From NCBI GenBank assembly GCA_947505055.1, contig CANNLO010000011.1, forward strand, positions 1-35,901: a DNA stretch of 35,901 bases, in the 5' to 3' direction. Shown in pieces: positions 24,506 to 34,240 of the stretch. Source of the DNA: Methylococcaceae bacterium. GTDB taxonomy: Bacteria; Pseudomonadota; Gammaproteobacteria; Methylococcales; Methylomonadaceae. Within the stretch, counting starts at the first letter, position 1. Every line of letters starts with the position of its first letter. The notes under the pieces were generated by a model. The model was not told the DNA's origin. It made no database searches and was given only the letters and a program-made list of their open reading frames with translations. The position numbers and the translations under genes were made by a program.

Positions 24506-25399
24506 TTGCCTAATCTCTCGTCTGAAAGATTGGCAGTATATGACGCTAAAAACCTTAAATCAATCGAGTCCGACCCCATTGATTCCCTCAAACTATCGCC
24601 CTCCATGCAAATTTTTAAGTATCTCGACAATATTAAATCCGGAAAGCCGGTCAATTTTGATGGTTTTTGTAAAAAACTTTATTTGAAAGGCTATGATGAC
24701 CAAGCCATTTTAAATGTTTTTTCAACCGAAAAAATCTCCAGATCAAGTTACCAAGTCAGTATTATAAATGAGGAATTGTTTGCCAAGCTTGATGCCCAGT
24801 TTCCAGATTATGCGATAAGCAATAGAGTTTCAGCTGCGCAGGCCGGTGACAGTCATAAGCATCCGGTCAGCCAGGCTATGATTGTCCTTTGGCCAAATCA
24901 ACAAACTCATCCTGTCGTTATTCTTAATGATATTAACGGCATAAAAGCGCCGGTTACTTTAGGTCAGCGCTTACTGATTATTGAGAATCAGGAAAACTTC
25001 GTGAAAAAGGATGAATCCTGGTCTTTTTTAAAACATGAGTTTCCTGAGTTTAATGAGAACGGGCTAGATGTTGCCTGGGGTTCAGGCAATGCCATCAGTA
25101 ATCGTCTGAATAAGGCGTTTTTTAATCACTATCAGCACATCGATTGTTTGCTTGATCTGGATATGGGTGGGCTGACAACTTTTGTAAATTTGGTAAAATT
25201 AACCGCTCATCCGCGACTCAACTTTCTTTTGCCGCCTTGTGCAAATGCGTTGCTAAAGCAGTCCAAGATTCATTTGGAAAATAAGCATCGTGCTGAATTA
25301 TGTAATTTTAAAGAAAATTATCCGCAATTACTTCCTGCTATCGAATTAATGATGCATCACAAAAAAATGTTGGAACAAGAAATGTATTTACAGGATTAA
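24506..25399 (+). CDS. jetD: Wadjet JetD/MksG-like Toprim nuclease subunit
   Basis: JetD (MksG) is the Toprim-fold nuclease that cuts DNA held by the JetABC condensin. The Toprim acidic residues are visible: E160 in LLIIENQENF and D217/D219 in CLLDLDMGG, the pattern of topoisomerase VI and DUF2220 proteins. The intervening AWGSGNAISNR is consistent with the family. At 297 residues it is shorter than the roughly 380-400 aa of many JetD proteins, and the N-terminal arm domain seems reduced. The TTG start has AGGTAAG upstream, and an in-frame TAG blocks any longer form. It precedes jetC by two bases, the reverse of the usual order where jetD comes last. Confidence 0.85.
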   Translation: MPNLSSERLAVYDAKNLKSIESDPIDSLKLSPSMQIFKYLDNIKSGKPVNFDGFCKKLYLKGYDDQAILNVFSTEKISRSSYQVSIINEELFAKLDAQFPDYAISNRVSAAQAGDSHKHPVSQAMIVLWPNQQTHPVVILNDINGIKAPVTLGQRLLIIENQENFVKKDESWSFLKHEFPEFNENGLDVAWGSGNAISNRLNKAFFNHYQHIDCLLDLDMGGLTTFVNLVKLTAHPRLNFLLPPCANALLKQSKIHLENKHRAELCNFKENYPQLLPAIELMMHHKKMLEQEMYLQD

Positions 25400-25401
25400 T
25401 A

Positions 25402-28314
25402 ATGGAAAATATGGAGTTACTGAATACCAAGATTGCCTATTCAGTCAAAAAATTGATTGCAATTAATTCAATCAGCTATTGTTATACCGAGTTGCCTATA
25501 GATCGGCATTGCGCCTTGTTTGGGCGCAATAATCTGGGTAAAACTTCACTTTTAAATGCGCTGAAATTGCATTTGTTTCCGGAAATTAGCTTTAATGACT
25601 GCAAAGCCAAGTTTGCTTTTAAATCGTCTAAAGGTGAGCTGTATTCCAGCGAAGACAGTTACAGTTATTATTTTCCCAGTGATAGCAGTTTTTTGATTTT
25701 GGAAGCGGAAAATATCCACGGCCCTTTTTGTCTGATTTTGTTTAAATCCAATAGCAGTTTCGGTTATCAGCGACTGGCTTTGCCGTGTGCTTATGAGGAA
25801 ATAAGGGCACATTTTTGGGATATTCATAATACTCAAGTCAATAACGGCTTGGGCAGCCCGGTAACGGATTTGGGTATTCCAAAAATTCATGCGCTCTATC
25901 AGCAATACAAAGCGGCAGGTGCCGTTTTACTCACCACCAAAAAAGACCTTAAGGATAAACTGTTCAGCCACAATCCGATGCAGCGGGCCAAAGGTCGCTA
26001 TTGTCTGGTGCCGTTAAAAGAAGGCGGTATGGAGCGTGAACTGAGTGCTTTCCGTCAGTTGATGAACTTCACTTTTGAAATTGCTAAAACAGACACTAAA
26101 GGCCTGACTGAAACCTTTGCCACTATTATTGAAAGTGGCAAAATCAATTCGCAGGATAAATTGCATCAGGATTTGCAAACCATTCTGGACGAATACAACG
26201 CCTTGCGCCAGAATCAGGATCAACTTAAAGCCATAGCCAATTATCGTGATGATTTTACGCAACTCAGTGGCCTGTCCCAGACTTTACAGGATCATCAGTT
26301 AGGTTTTATCGGCACTTTTAAGGCTTATGACGCTTATCTGAATAGTAGTTCAGTCGATATACAACGGCAACTCACCAAGCTTGAGCCAGAAGTCAGAAAA
26401 TTAGCTTCTGAACAGCACCAGTTAAAGGAAACAGAAAACAAACAACGTGAACTGTCCGGTGAATGTACCGGACAATTGAAAACCTTGCATGCGGACATGA
26501 AGCAGCTCAATCAAAAAATTGAACGCTTTCATAAGATTCAAAATGAATATCCGAATTCTTTAATCCCAGACATTCGGCTAGCTTTAAATATCTATCAGAG
26601 TGAACTGGAGGAGGATATTGTTCATTTTAATGATAGACAGACCGCCATTGATAAGCTATCAAACACGGTTATGTTACAGAAATCCAAGATCGCTGAGCGC
26701 GACAAGAAAAAACAGGCTATTGAGCAGCAAGAAAAGTTGTTGATCAGTCAGCTTGATGAGCACAGCGCAACGGTGCTGAGTAATCTGAACGAGCAGTTCT
26801 CCTCGTTTATGGTGACACCGAATTCCGGACAAACCCAGGTTATTGAACAGTTTGGTCAACTGTTTACTGTTGAGGAATCCGGCATGAACTTTCTCGGTTC
26901 AAGCTTTGACACGGCAAAACTAAAGTCCCCACAACAGTTCAGGGAAGAATTGCAGCGTCATCTTGATGATTTAAACGCTGACATTCAGCGCTTGGATGTC
27001 GAAGCCCAACAGTTGCAGAAAAAAGCCAGTGCCAGCGGAGAGTTTCAAAAGGCACAACTGCAAGAAGCGCAAAAGAACCTGGAGATCGCCAGGCGTGATT
27101 TGATAGTGGTTAACGCGATTGAAGACATTCAACAGCAATGGCAAAGTAAAACGGTGGCTATTGAAACCATAGAAGATGAACAACGACACCTGGAAAAGCA
27201 GCGACAAGAAAACCAGGGTTTGCTGGAGCAAAATCGAACTGATTATGTGGCCGCTAAAGAAAGCCAGGATAATTTTATCAAACAGACGCAAGATTCGACT
27301 TTGCTTTTACAGCGCTTGCAAAACCTCAAACCTGAGGAGCTGGATAACATTGAGTTTCAGGCAGTTCTTGGTGTTTCTGTAAGTGATCTGGTTGAGCTGG
27401 AAGCTGAACAAGCCAAACTTAAGGTATTGAAGGAAAGTCTGAACAGTAAAATCAATGATTTTGTTCAGTGCGGTCATTTTTTAGTTCCGGTCGAAATGGC
27501 GCGTAGCAGTTACAGTCATGAGCAACAAAGCGCCATTATAAAAGCGTTGGCGAATACCTTCGCCGCCTTGCCTGACCAATTTGAAAATTTGCAAAGCCGT
27601 ATTATTGAGCACAATAAAATGACCGGTGCAAAGATTAGCGAACTGACTGGGAATCGCAGTCATATTCGTTCGTTTATCAACAAGGTCAATAAGCAATTTG
27701 AAAATTACAGTATTTCCAATCTGAAGGATATCAGAGTGGAAATAGAGCTGGATCATCGTTTTGAAGAATTGGTTAATGAGCTGGATCGCACCAATTTAAA
27801 TACCACCGATATTCATGAAGATGGTTTATACCAACGTTTAAACCAGTTCTGTGAGGATTTTTTCATGGGTAGCCGAGGCAACCGTATTTTGGAAATGAGT
27901 AAAATCATTACCAATGTAAAATACAGCTACAAAAAAGAGCATCAGGACAAGCGCGAAGAAAAAGACCAAAGTACCGGAACTAACGCGTTGATAAATTGTA
28001 CTCTGCTGACTATTTTGTTGCGTGATCTACTGGCCCAAGATAGCGAACTGACCTTGCCGGTTATTTTTGACGAGTTTACCGCACTCGATGAGTATAACCA
28101 GCGTACCGCGATTCAGGCCGCAACCAAGCACGGTTTTGCCTTGTTTTGTGCTTCGCCGACACAAACCGCTGAAGTCGTAGCCGTCGTCGATATTTATATT
28201 TCCCTGGATGATTTTCACGCCAATACTATTTATGATCCAACCGGTGAAAGGGATCTGGTCTTTCATCATTTCTGGGAGCGTCTCTATAATGTGACGGAGC
28301 CTACAGCACTATGA
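25402..28314 (+). CDS. jetC: Wadjet JetC / MksB-like SMC ATPase
   Basis: A 970-aa SMC/MukB-like protein, the motor of a Wadjet (MksBEFG) complex that extrudes and cleaves closed-circular plasmid DNA. The head has Walker A GRNNLGKTS at 41-49. At the C-terminus are a signature-like DQSTGTNALINC (855-866) and Walker B LPVIFDEFTALDE (885-897; D890, E891), similar to MksB/MukB. Between them lie long coiled coils (about 260-480 and 530-760) around a small hinge near 480-530. The ATG follows jetD by two bases. The stop overlaps jetA by four. Confidence 0.93.
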   Translation: MENMELLNTKIAYSVKKLIAINSISYCYTELPIDRHCALFGRNNLGKTSLLNALKLHLFPEISFNDCKAKFAFKSSKGELYSSEDSYSYYFPSDSSFLILEAENIHGPFCLILFKSNSSFGYQRLALPCAYEEIRAHFWDIHNTQVNNGLGSPVTDLGIPKIHALYQQYKAAGAVLLTTKKDLKDKLFSHNPMQRAKGRYCLVPLKEGGMERELSAFRQLMNFTFEIAKTDTKGLTETFATIIESGKINSQDKLHQDLQTILDEYNALRQNQDQLKAIANYRDDFTQLSGLSQTLQDHQLGFIGTFKAYDAYLNSSSVDIQRQLTKLEPEVRKLASEQHQLKETENKQRELSGECTGQLKTLHADMKQLNQKIERFHKIQNEYPNSLIPDIRLALNIYQSELEEDIVHFNDRQTAIDKLSNTVMLQKSKIAERDKKKQAIEQQEKLLISQLDEHSATVLSNLNEQFSSFMVTPNSGQTQVIEQFGQLFTVEESGMNFLGSSFDTAKLKSPQQFREELQRHLDDLNADIQRLDVEAQQLQKKASASGEFQKAQLQEAQKNLEIARRDLIVVNAIEDIQQQWQSKTVAIETIEDEQRHLEKQRQENQGLLEQNRTDYVAAKESQDNFIKQTQDSTLLLQRLQNLKPEELDNIEFQAVLGVSVSDLVELEAEQAKLKVLKESLNSKINDFVQCGHFLVPVEMARSSYSHEQQSAIIKALANTFAALPDQFENLQSRIIEHNKMTGAKISELTGNRSHIRSFINKVNKQFENYSISNLKDIRVEIELDHRFEELVNELDRTNLNTTDIHEDGLYQRLNQFCEDFFMGSRGNRILEMSKIITNVKYSYKKEHQDKREEKDQSTGTNALINCTLLTILLRDLLAQDSELTLPVIFDEFTALDEYNQRTAIQAATKHGFALFCASPTQTAEVVAVVDIYISLDDFHANTIYDPTGERDLVFHHFWERLYNVTEPTAL

Positions 28315-29693
28315 TTGTTGCTTTAGATCGTACACTGATTTTATTGATCGAACATAAGGATATGATGTTTCAATTGATTGATTACATGGATCAGAATCAA
28401 CGTAAAGATTTACCTACCGAAGTATTTTTTAATAGTATTCGCAGCAAGCTTGAAAGTATGGGCAGCAAGAAAGAGTCTGATCGGCTAAACGATGCTTTTG
28501 ATTTGGCAAACTTGATTAAAATCGGAATTGTTTCAGAGTTTAACAAATCGCGAGGGACCATTGCTTTTCAGCCAACTGTACTTGAAATCTTTCGTTTGTT
28601 TGACAAGGAACGGGTGCGAGGCTTGCGCAGTGCCGAGCTGGAAGATATTCGCAAACAGTTGGAAAATGCCTATGAGCAGCTTGAGGCGTTAAGCTTTGCC
28701 GAAGATGATTTGGCTTTTCTTGAACAACATGATCATCTGTTTGATTTGCTGCGTCGGGTTAACAGCAAGATTCAAAATAACACCGATTATTTGCAATATG
28801 AAGCCGATCGTTTATCGAAACGTCTGGATCATGATCAGGCCTTGTTGTCTTTGCATGAATCCCGTCAGCACAGGGAAATGTTGGTGCAGGTTAAGCGAAT
28901 TTATGACCGGGAAATTATTCCCACCCTGGAATTTCTTAACACCCGCGAATACAGCAAAGCCAAGGCGCCGTTAACGATCATTGACGACATCAGTCGACTG
29001 TATGATAGGCGCGGTTATGAAGATGACAGCTATTACATTGATCAATATAAATTATCGATACTGAGTCATTACAAAGCCGTAGAGAAAGTTAAACAGGCTC
29101 TGCAACGCTATTTACATCAGGAACGTCGGCATAGATTGACATATGATGCGATTGAAAAAGCTTATTTAAATTTACAGACTCTGGCACAAAATACTTTTAC
29201 CGAAAGTCTGAAAGGCAGATATATCTTTAAATCATGGGATTCAGATGCACTTTATTTTAATGGACTTAAAACCCATGCCGCCGGTCAGGAAGCCCGCATT
29301 GAATGGCATGAGCGCAAACATCTGATTTATTTTAACGAATACTTGGTCAGTCAAAATGCACGTAAACGCAGCGATAATTCTGCAGAGATTAAAACCTTTG
29401 AGAACAAACAACAGAATGATCGGCACAATATGATCAAACGGCGAATTGAACAAGTGGTTGAGAGCTTTGAGCTTAAACCGCCTGTCGATGATTTATATGT
29501 CATTTTACATCAACTGCTGGAGGAAAACTTGCAAGAGGATTATCAGTTGAATTATTTGCTTTACGGGGTTAGCTGTTTTAAACAACGCTATGGCAAAAAA
29601 TTTAGCATACAGCTTAGTTTTAAACGACCTCAGCAGTCTATTCGTTATCAAAATCAAGTCTTGGAATATAACAAACGTGAGTTTATCGTATGA
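28311..29693 (+). CDS. jetA: Wadjet JetA / MksF-like kleisin
   Basis: A 460-aa protein of JetA/MksF type, the kleisin that bridges the two JetC heads and binds JetB. The N-terminal part (about 1-110) is a winged-helix-type DNA-binding region. The middle (about 110-240) is helical and coiled, with ELEDIRKQLENAYEQLEAL typical of the kleisin neck. A C-terminal region (about 340-455) has mixed alpha/beta character. It overlaps jetC by four bases and jetB by four. Identification rests on size, layout and position between SMC and Kite subunits, with sequence features consistent. Confidence 0.85.
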   Translation: MIVALDRTLILLIEHKDMMFQLIDYMDQNQRKDLPTEVFFNSIRSKLESMGSKKESDRLNDAFDLANLIKIGIVSEFNKSRGTIAFQPTVLEIFRLFDKERVRGLRSAELEDIRKQLENAYEQLEALSFAEDDLAFLEQHDHLFDLLRRVNSKIQNNTDYLQYEADRLSKRLDHDQALLSLHESRQHREMLVQVKRIYDREIIPTLEFLNTREYSKAKAPLTIIDDISRLYDRRGYEDDSYYIDQYKLSILSHYKAVEKVKQALQRYLHQERRHRLTYDAIEKAYLNLQTLAQNTFTESLKGRYIFKSWDSDALYFNGLKTHAAGQEARIEWHERKHLIYFNEYLVSQNARKRSDNSAEIKTFENKQQNDRHNMIKRRIEQVVESFELKPPVDDLYVILHQLLEENLQEDYQLNYLLYGVSCFKQRYGKKFSIQLSFKRPQQSIRYQNQVLEYNKREFIV

Positions 29694-30229
29694 TTAGTAA
29701 TGAACTTAGCCAAGCCATATATAACGATTTGATTAAAGGCAAAGCCATTAACAAACACGGATATGTCCCCAAAACAAACGAGCTGGAAGAAAATCCGCTC
29801 TATAACGAAATATTCATAAACTTTGATGAGTATCGGCAACTGTATCAACGGATCAATTTTGACCTGGTACATAAAAATAGCCGATTTTTCTTTATACGTG
29901 AGCTGAGTGGCGGTGATGCGAACGAAGCCACCATTAAAATCCAAGCTTTACTGATTATTATCGGGCGTATCATCACCGAAAAAGGTTATCTTTTTGATGT
30001 GCTGACCGATTATCGTGCCGGCATAAAACTGGAAGATCTGTCTGTAGCAACAACTGAAGAGCGTTATCTTGATATTTTGCATACCTGTAAATTATGTAAT
30101 TCGAGAGGCATTGAAGAAGAGATCAATAATCATCTTATTACACGGGGCATAATGTTTAAAAACAGTCGTGGACATTATGTGCTGAGCGATGCCGGAAGTG
30201 CATTTTTTAGTGAGTTGACAGAGGCTTGA
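29690..30229 (+). CDS. jetB: Wadjet JetB / MksE-like Kite subunit
   Basis: A 179-aa protein of the DUF4194/MksE kind, the Kite dimer that sits on the JetA kleisin. Two winged-helix-like units are suggested: NNLSQAIYNDLI-type start to about residue 90 (FFFIREL, EATIKIQALLIIIGRII), and about 100-175 (KLEDLSVATTEERYLDILHT, RGIMFKNSRGHYVLSDAGSAFF). It is last in the operon, overlapping jetA by four bases. Stop at 30229 is followed by 90 bases before moaA. Confidence 0.85.
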   Translation: MISNELSQAIYNDLIKGKAINKHGYVPKTNELEENPLYNEIFINFDEYRQLYQRINFDLVHKNSRFFFIRELSGGDANEATIKIQALLIIIGRIITEKGYLFDVLTDYRAGIKLEDLSVATTEERYLDILHTCKLCNSRGIEEEINNHLITRGIMFKNSRGHYVLSDAGSAFFSELTEA

Positions 30230-30319
30230 TTCTACAATGTTTGGTTTTCAGAAGGATTTCAACGCCATAATGCCTGTTATGTTAAGATAACTTCCCCTGA
30301 ATTTTTCACCGTCGCGCTG

Positions 30320-31324
30320 ATGACCAAGCTTCCTCCCACTCAATTAATCGATCGTTACGGCAGAATTGTTGATTATTTGAGGATTTCAATTACCGATCGT
30401 TGTGATTTTCGCTGCGTGTATTGCATGGCAGAGGACATGACCTTTTTGCCGCGCGCCCAGATTTTATCGCTGGAAGAAATTTATACGTTGGCGCAAGTCT
30501 TTGTCGACTTGGGTGTTAAGAAAATTCGAATTACTGGCGGCGAGCCTTTGGTTAGAAAAGGTGCTTTGGAGTTATTGCAGGATATTGGGCGGCTTGAAGG
30601 TTTGAAAGAGCTGGTTATAACAACCAATGGTTCTCAGCTTGAAACGATGGCAGTACCGTTAAAACTGGCCGGCGTTAAGCGCATTAATATCAGTCTGGAT
30701 ACCCTAGATGCCGAGAAGTTTAAGGCGATTACCCGAACCGGGGATTTGCGGCAGGTGCTTAAAGGCATTGAGTCTGCAAGAAACGCAGGGTTTGAGCGGA
30801 TAAAAATCAATGCGGTTATTCTTAAAGACAGAAATCATCTCGAAGTGAATGATCTCGTTCAGTTTGCGGTTGATACCGGCATTGATATCAGTTTTATTGA
30901 AGAAATGCCGCTAGGTATTGTCAGTCAGCACGATCGGGCTGAAGCTTATTATTCAAGTGCTTCGATCAAGGATGATTTGGCGCAAAAGTTTGTATTGGTG
31001 GCGACACCAGCTAAAACCGGTGGGCCTTCAAATTATTTTACGATTCCCTGTACACAAACCCGAGTCGGTTTTATTTCTCCGCACAGCGAAAACTTTTGCA
31101 GCACCTGTAATCGGGTGCGATTAACCGTTGAAGGGCGCTTGCTGTTATGTCTGGGTAATGAACATTCGATCGATTTAAAACAAATTCTTCGCGCTAATCC
31201 GGGAAATAATGCTGTTTTAAAGCAGGCCATTATTGACTCAATGTCGATTAAGCCGGAAAAGCACGAATTTAATATCAACGAGCAGCCGGTTATCCTGCGC
31301 TATATGAGTATGACGGGGGGTTAG
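30320..31324 (+). CDS. moaA: GTP 3',8-cyclase MoaA
   Basis: MoaA, a radical SAM enzyme, converts GTP to 3',8-cH2GTP, the first step of molybdenum cofactor synthesis. The 334-aa protein has the N-terminal cluster motif C28-x3-C32-x2-C35 (CDFRCVYC), the GGEP motif at 73-76, and the second cluster ligands C260, C263 and C277 (FCSTCNRVRL...LLCLG). The C-terminal double-glycine tail (MTGG) needed for activity is present. It stands apart from other moa genes and is the first housekeeping gene after the Wadjet operon. Confidence 0.97.
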   Translation: MTKLPPTQLIDRYGRIVDYLRISITDRCDFRCVYCMAEDMTFLPRAQILSLEEIYTLAQVFVDLGVKKIRITGGEPLVRKGALELLQDIGRLEGLKELVITTNGSQLETMAVPLKLAGVKRINISLDTLDAEKFKAITRTGDLRQVLKGIESARNAGFERIKINAVILKDRNHLEVNDLVQFAVDTGIDISFIEEMPLGIVSQHDRAEAYYSSASIKDDLAQKFVLVATPAKTGGPSNYFTIPCTQTRVGFISPHSENFCSTCNRVRLTVEGRLLLCLGNEHSIDLKQILRANPGNNAVLKQAIIDSMSIKPEKHEFNINEQPVILRYMSMTGG

Positions 31325-31330
31325 GTAAGC

Positions 31331-31367
31331 AAGTTCAGGGCGAACAGCCTCCCTTGAACCTTTCACC
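31331..31367. repeat. short dispersed repeat, copy 2
   Basis: AAGTTCAGGGCGAA (31331-31344) is shared directly, and TTGAACCTTTCACC (31354-31367) in inverse orientation, with the gap after argJ (14573-14599). Within this gap GTTCAGGG also faces CCCTTGAAC, giving a weak palindrome. It lies between moaA and rhlE. Confidence 0.6.
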
Positions 31368-31414
31368 TTGATCCTGGTCTCTTTGAACCTTTTTCTTCCA
31401 CCTGAGATTTATAA

Positions 31415-32734
31415 ATGTCTTTTGCCCAGCTCGGTTTAACCGAGGAACTTCTTAAAGCCATAGCCGATCAGGGCTATGTTTCACCGACACCGGTACAACA
31501 AAAAGCGATTCCCTTAATTCTTGAAGGTAAGGATGTTTTGGCTGGCGCGCAAACCGGTACCGGAAAAACTGCCAGTTTTACCTTGCCGTTATTACAACTT
31601 CTGGCCGAAAACCATGATCCGCATCAAAAGCCACATCGAGTTCGCGCATTAATTTTGGTGCCGACCCGGGAATTGGCCGCGCAGGTTTATGAAAGCGTAA
31701 AAACCTATGGCGCCCATTTGCCTTTGCATGCGGAAGCGGTAGTCGGCGGTGCCAGTATTGGTATTCAAACCCGCCAGTTACGCCGAGGTTGCGATATTGT
31801 GGTAGCGACGCCTGGACGCTTGATTGATCATATTCAGCAACGCAATGTCAATTTGTCCAATGTTGAGATTTTAGTGTTGGATGAAGCGGATCGTATGCTG
31901 GATATGGGCTTCATGCCGGATATCAAGCAAATCATGGGCTTGCTGCCTAAAAAGCGTCAGAGTTTGTTGTTTTCCGCGACAGTGCCCAATGCCATTAAAT
32001 CACTGGCCTCACAGTTGTTGAATAATCCGGTTGAAGTTGAAGTCGCCAAGCAAAATGCCACGGCTGAAACGGTTTCGGAACTGGTTTATGGCATAGACCG
32101 CGAATATAAACGCGAATTGCTGTCTTATTTGATTGGTAGTAATAACTGGAAACAGGTGTTGGTTTTTGTGCGTACCAAACATGGCGCAGACCGGCTGGAA
32201 AAACAGTTGATTGAAGATGGCATCCGCACCACGGCATTGCATGGCGATAAGACTCAGGGTGCACGCAACAAGGCATTGGAGCAGTTTAAAAACGGCAAGG
32301 TATCGGTCTTGGTAGCCACTGATATTGCAGCGCGTGGTCTGGATATTGATGATTTACCGCATGTGGTGAATTTTGATATGCCGCAGGTGCCTGAAGATTA
32401 TATTCACCGGATTGGACGTACCGGACGTGCCGGAGCCAATGGTGTGGCTTTGTCACTGGTTTGTCCTGAAGAGGCTTATCATTTGGTGGAAATTGAGAAG
32501 CTACTTAAGCGTCAAATTCCGCGAGTAGCTGATACAGGCTATGAACCGGTATCACTGAAGATCATGGATGCGCCTAAAAAGAATGCGCCGAACAAGGAAA
32601 CCGGTAAAAAAGATCTGCGCCATAGCAAAAAGCCGGCGGTCCGTGGCGCTAAACCGGCGGATGGAAAACGAACCGATAGCAAACGGGTCGATGCCAGAGG
32701 TAAGGGCAGGTCGGGATCCAGAGGGAGAGGCTAA
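31415..32734 (+). CDS. rhlE: DEAD-box RNA helicase RhlE
   Basis: A 439-aa ATP-dependent RNA helicase. The Q motif is at [24 protein letters not shown], motif I AQTGTGKT at 45-52, motif II VLDEAD, motif III SAT, and motif [12 protein letters not shown]. The basic, disordered C-terminal tail (about 385-439; repeats of [18 protein letters not shown]) fits RhlE. It remodels RNA and ribosomal precursors and often helps cold growth. It is convergent with the PhoH-like gene. Confidence 0.95.
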   Translation: MSFAQLGLTEELLKAIADQGYVSPTPVQQKAIPLILEGKDVLAGAQTGTGKTASFTLPLLQLLAENHDPHQKPHRVRALILVPTRELAAQVYESVKTYGAHLPLHAEAVVGGASIGIQTRQLRRGCDIVVATPGRLIDHIQQRNVNLSNVEILVLDEADRMLDMGFMPDIKQIMGLLPKKRQSLLFSATVPNAIKSLASQLLNNPVEVEVAKQNATAETVSELVYGIDREYKRELLSYLIGSNNWKQVLVFVRTKHGADRLEKQLIEDGIRTTALHGDKTQGARNKALEQFKNGKVSVLVATDIAARGLDIDDLPHVVNFDMPQVPEDYIHRIGRTGRAGANGVALSLVCPEEAYHLVEIEKLLKRQIPRVADTGYEPVSLKIMDAPKKNAPNKETGKKDLRHSKKPAVRGAKPADGKRTDSKRVDARGKGRSGSRGRG

Positions 32735-32747
32735 GATAAAATCAATA

Positions 32748-32773
32748 ATGCGGAGGTACTGTCGCCTCCGCAT
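32748..32773. terminator. hairpin between convergent rhlE and PhoH-like genes
   Basis: ATGCGGAGG (32748-32756) and CCTCCGCAT (32765-32773) form a perfect 9-bp stem with an 8-base loop. It is 13 bases after the rhlE stop. There is no clean T-run on the plus strand, and only a T-rich stretch on the minus strand. It could serve both convergent genes. Confidence 0.6.
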
Positions 32774-32824
32774 CTAAGCGAAATAACGTTGACTAAATTC
32801 CAGACTTTTGGACTAAGTGAGAAA

Positions 32825-34240
32825 TTACAAAATATCCGAAGCGAAATCAGCTAAACGTGAACGTTCGCCGCGTTGCAAGGTGATATGCGCACCATGAGGC
32901 CAGTTTTTAAAACGGTCTACAACATAGGTCAATCCTGAAGTTGTCGCTGTTAAATAAGGAGTGTCTATTTGCGACAGATTGCCGATACAGATGATTTTTG
33001 TTTTAGGGCCAGCGCGGGTTATCAGGGTTTTGATCTGTTTTGAAGTCAGATTTTGAGCTTCATCGATAATCAGATAGCGATTGAGAAAGGTCCGGCCGCG
33101 CATAAAGTTAAGTGATCTGATTTTTACCCGACTCATAATGATGTTGTTGGTGGCGCTTTGTTCCCACTCACCGTGTTCTGCATTCTTGCCAAGTAATTCA
33201 AGATTATCGATTAAAGCGCCCATCCACGGTGCCATCTTTTCTTCTTCGGTACCCGGCAAAAAGCCGATATCTTCGCCAACGGGAACAGTTTCCCGGGTCA
33301 TGATAATTTCCTGATAAGCCTTTTTTTCCAGCGTTAAGGTTAATCCGGCGGCCAAGGCAAGCAGGGTTTTACCCGTGCCAGCCGTGCCTAAAATCGTAAC
33401 AAAATCAATATTGGGATCTAATAACACATTGAGCGCGAAGTTTTGTTCCCTGTTTTTTGCTGAGATTCCCCAGGTATTGTTGTTTTTGGTTCGATAATCT
33501 TTGGCCAGTTCCAATACCGCAACCTGTCCTTCGCAAGATCTGACAATGGCTTCAAAATTTGAGTCGTCTTCAAGGTACAAATACTGGTTTGGATACCATT
33601 CAGCGACTAAAGGATCTTCCAGTTTATAAAAAGTGCGGTCTTTCTCCTGCCAGGATTCCATTTTGTTGCCATGAACAGTCCAGAAATCATCTTCCAGCGC
33701 CATTGAACCGCTGTAAAGCAGGTCGATATCATCCAATGTCTGGTCGTTATGATAGTCTTCGGCAGACAACTCAAGGGTTGCAGCCTTGATACGCATGTTA
33801 ATGTCTTTTGATACCAGGATAATTCTGATATCGGGCAATTCTTTTGTGAGAGCCAAGACGATGCTAAGAATGGAGTTGTCGGCAAGGCTACCGGGCATAC
33901 TTTCAGGGAGTAGTGCCGTCATGGCGCTGGTTTGAAAATATAAACGGCCGCATTCCACAGAATCAAGTTTGGGTCCGTGCTTAATGTTTGACAGCGAAAT
34001 GCCATCATTAATCGCTTGCTGGTTGGCGTCGCGGATTAATTCATCCAAAAAACGACTGACTTGTCTGACATTACGGGCCAGTTCGGTTAGACCTTTTTTA
34101 GCATGATCAAGTTCTTCAAGAACAATCATGGGTATAAAAAGATCGTGTTCCTTGAAGCGAAAGATTGATGCGGGATCGTGCATCAGTACATTGGTATCTA
34201 ATACAAACAGCTTTTTTTCAGGAGAAGTTTGAATATTCAT
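32825..34240 (-). CDS. PhoH-family PIN-domain ATPase
   Basis: A 471-aa protein with an N-terminal PIN nuclease domain (D15 in FVLDTNVLMHD, plus later acidic residues) and a C-terminal PhoH ATPase (Walker A GTAGTGKT at 285-292; YLIIDEAQNLTSKQIK as Walker B). The PIN-PhoH arrangement (PhoH2-type) is known for RNA unwinding and cleavage and works as RNA-directed helicase-nuclease. It is the last of a three-gene minus-strand group; its ATG shares one base with the bcp stop. Confidence 0.95.
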   Translation of the reverse strand: MNIQTSPEKKLFVLDTNVLMHDPASIFRFKEHDLFIPMIVLEELDHAKKGLTELARNVRQVSRFLDELIRDANQQAINDGISLSNIKHGPKLDSVECGRLYFQTSAMTALLPESMPGSLADNSILSIVLALTKELPDIRIILVSKDINMRIKAATLELSAEDYHNDQTLDDIDLLYSGSMALEDDFWTVHGNKMESWQEKDRTFYKLEDPLVAEWYPNQYLYLEDDSNFEAIVRSCEGQVAVLELAKDYRTKNNNTWGISAKNREQNFALNVLLDPNIDFVTILGTAGTGKTLLALAAGLTLTLEKKAYQEIIMTRETVPVGEDIGFLPGTEEEKMAPWMGALIDNLELLGKNAEHGEWEQSATNNIIMSRVKIRSLNFMRGRTFLNRYLIIDEAQNLTSKQIKTLITRAGPKTKIICIGNLSQIDTPYLTATTSGLTYVVDRFKNWPHGAHITLQRGERSRLADFASDIL

